Shown here: positions 12,134 through 12,243 of the stretch, piece after piece
Layout: each line of letters opens with the position of its first letter
Numbering within the stretch: the first letter of the stretch is position 1
DNA from: DASXMX01 sp036794395
GTDB lineage: Bacteria > Planctomycetota > Phycisphaerae > Tepidisphaerales > Tepidisphaeraceae
Assembly: GCA_036794395.1 (NCBI GenBank)
Contig: DAIRGS010000215.1
Coordinates: forward strand, 1 to 12,243
DNA: 12,243 nucleotides
Direction of reading: 5' to 3'
Translations under genes and position numbers: made by a program
The notes under the pieces: model-generated
Seen by the model: only the letters and a program-made list of their open reading frames with translations
Database searches by the model: none
Told to the model about the DNA's origin: nothing

Positions 12134-12162
12134 ATTATGGTATACTCCCGCGCTACCGTCAA
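12134..12162 (-). promoter_or_regulatory. Near-consensus sigma-70-type promoter of the hig operon
   Basis: On the minus strand TTGACG (12162-12157, five of six) is followed by exactly 17 bases and CATAAT (12139-12134, five of six). Transcription would begin near 12127, only three to five bases before the higB ATG. A GTATAC palindrome inside the spacer, next to the -10, is a candidate operator for HigA autorepression. Confidence 0.75.
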
Positions 12163-12226
12163 GTTGCGAGCAAGCGATCGTCACCCGGGCCCAGGGCAAT
12201 CGCATATGCGCTCAGTGGGAGTGCGA

Positions 12227-12241
12227 GGCTCCTGCCGAGCC
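12227..12241. repeat. Small hairpin repeat at the window edge
   Basis: GGCTC and GAGCC pair around CTGCC in an otherwise unassigned stretch. The block resembles a recurrent GC-rich interspersed repeat but is cut by the window end, so its extent is unknown. Confidence 0.3.
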
Positions 12242-12243
12242 GC

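Overview
This window looks like chromosomal DNA from an environmental bacterium, most likely a member of the Planctomycetota. That assignment is an inference from gene content: a planctomycete-like zinc-free ribosomal protein S4, a response regulator with an N-terminal excisionase-type helix-turn-helix, a bacterial myo-inositol oxygenase, and many interspersed palindromic repeats built from short purine-rich units (CACGAAG-type, CACGGAG-type, AGATTTC-type). I ran no database search.

Left part (1-3740): a Bax inhibitor-1/YccA family membrane protein (minus), a PilZ-domain protein (plus) and a complete myo-inositol oxygenase (minus) are separated by long non-coding stretches. These stretches hold four nested palindromic elements (about 981-1223, 1779-1892, 2932-3064, 3546-3740). 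One element encloses an intrinsic terminator between the convergent PilZ and MIOX genes. Between the third and fourth elements, on the minus strand, there is a perfect TATAAT box, about 320 nt dense in hairpins, and a good intrinsic terminator. This is a candidate independent structured RNA (about 3098-3419) that I cannot assign to a family. It is the most likely undescribed item here.

Centre (3742-7997): a minus-strand three-gene signalling cluster. In transcription order it encodes an HTH-receiver protein, an HDOD-GAF-like-histidine kinase, and a receiver-coiled-coil-GAF-like protein with a charged tail. Close spacing and matching domains suggest one phosphorelay, although the stimulus and output are unknown.

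Right part (7998-12243): a stand-alone rpsD gene with its own terminator is followed by an accessory segment. This contains a Phd-like antitoxin/VapC-type PIN toxin pair (plus) and, on the minus strand, a HigB/HigA-type toxin-antitoxin pair followed by an HNH nuclease gene with an uncharacterised N-terminal domain and, 8 nt later, a small two-TM membrane protein. The higB promoter is near consensus and lies so close to the ATG that the mRNA should be almost leaderless. The nuclease/membrane-protein pair beside two toxin-antitoxin modules is a speculative defence candidate.
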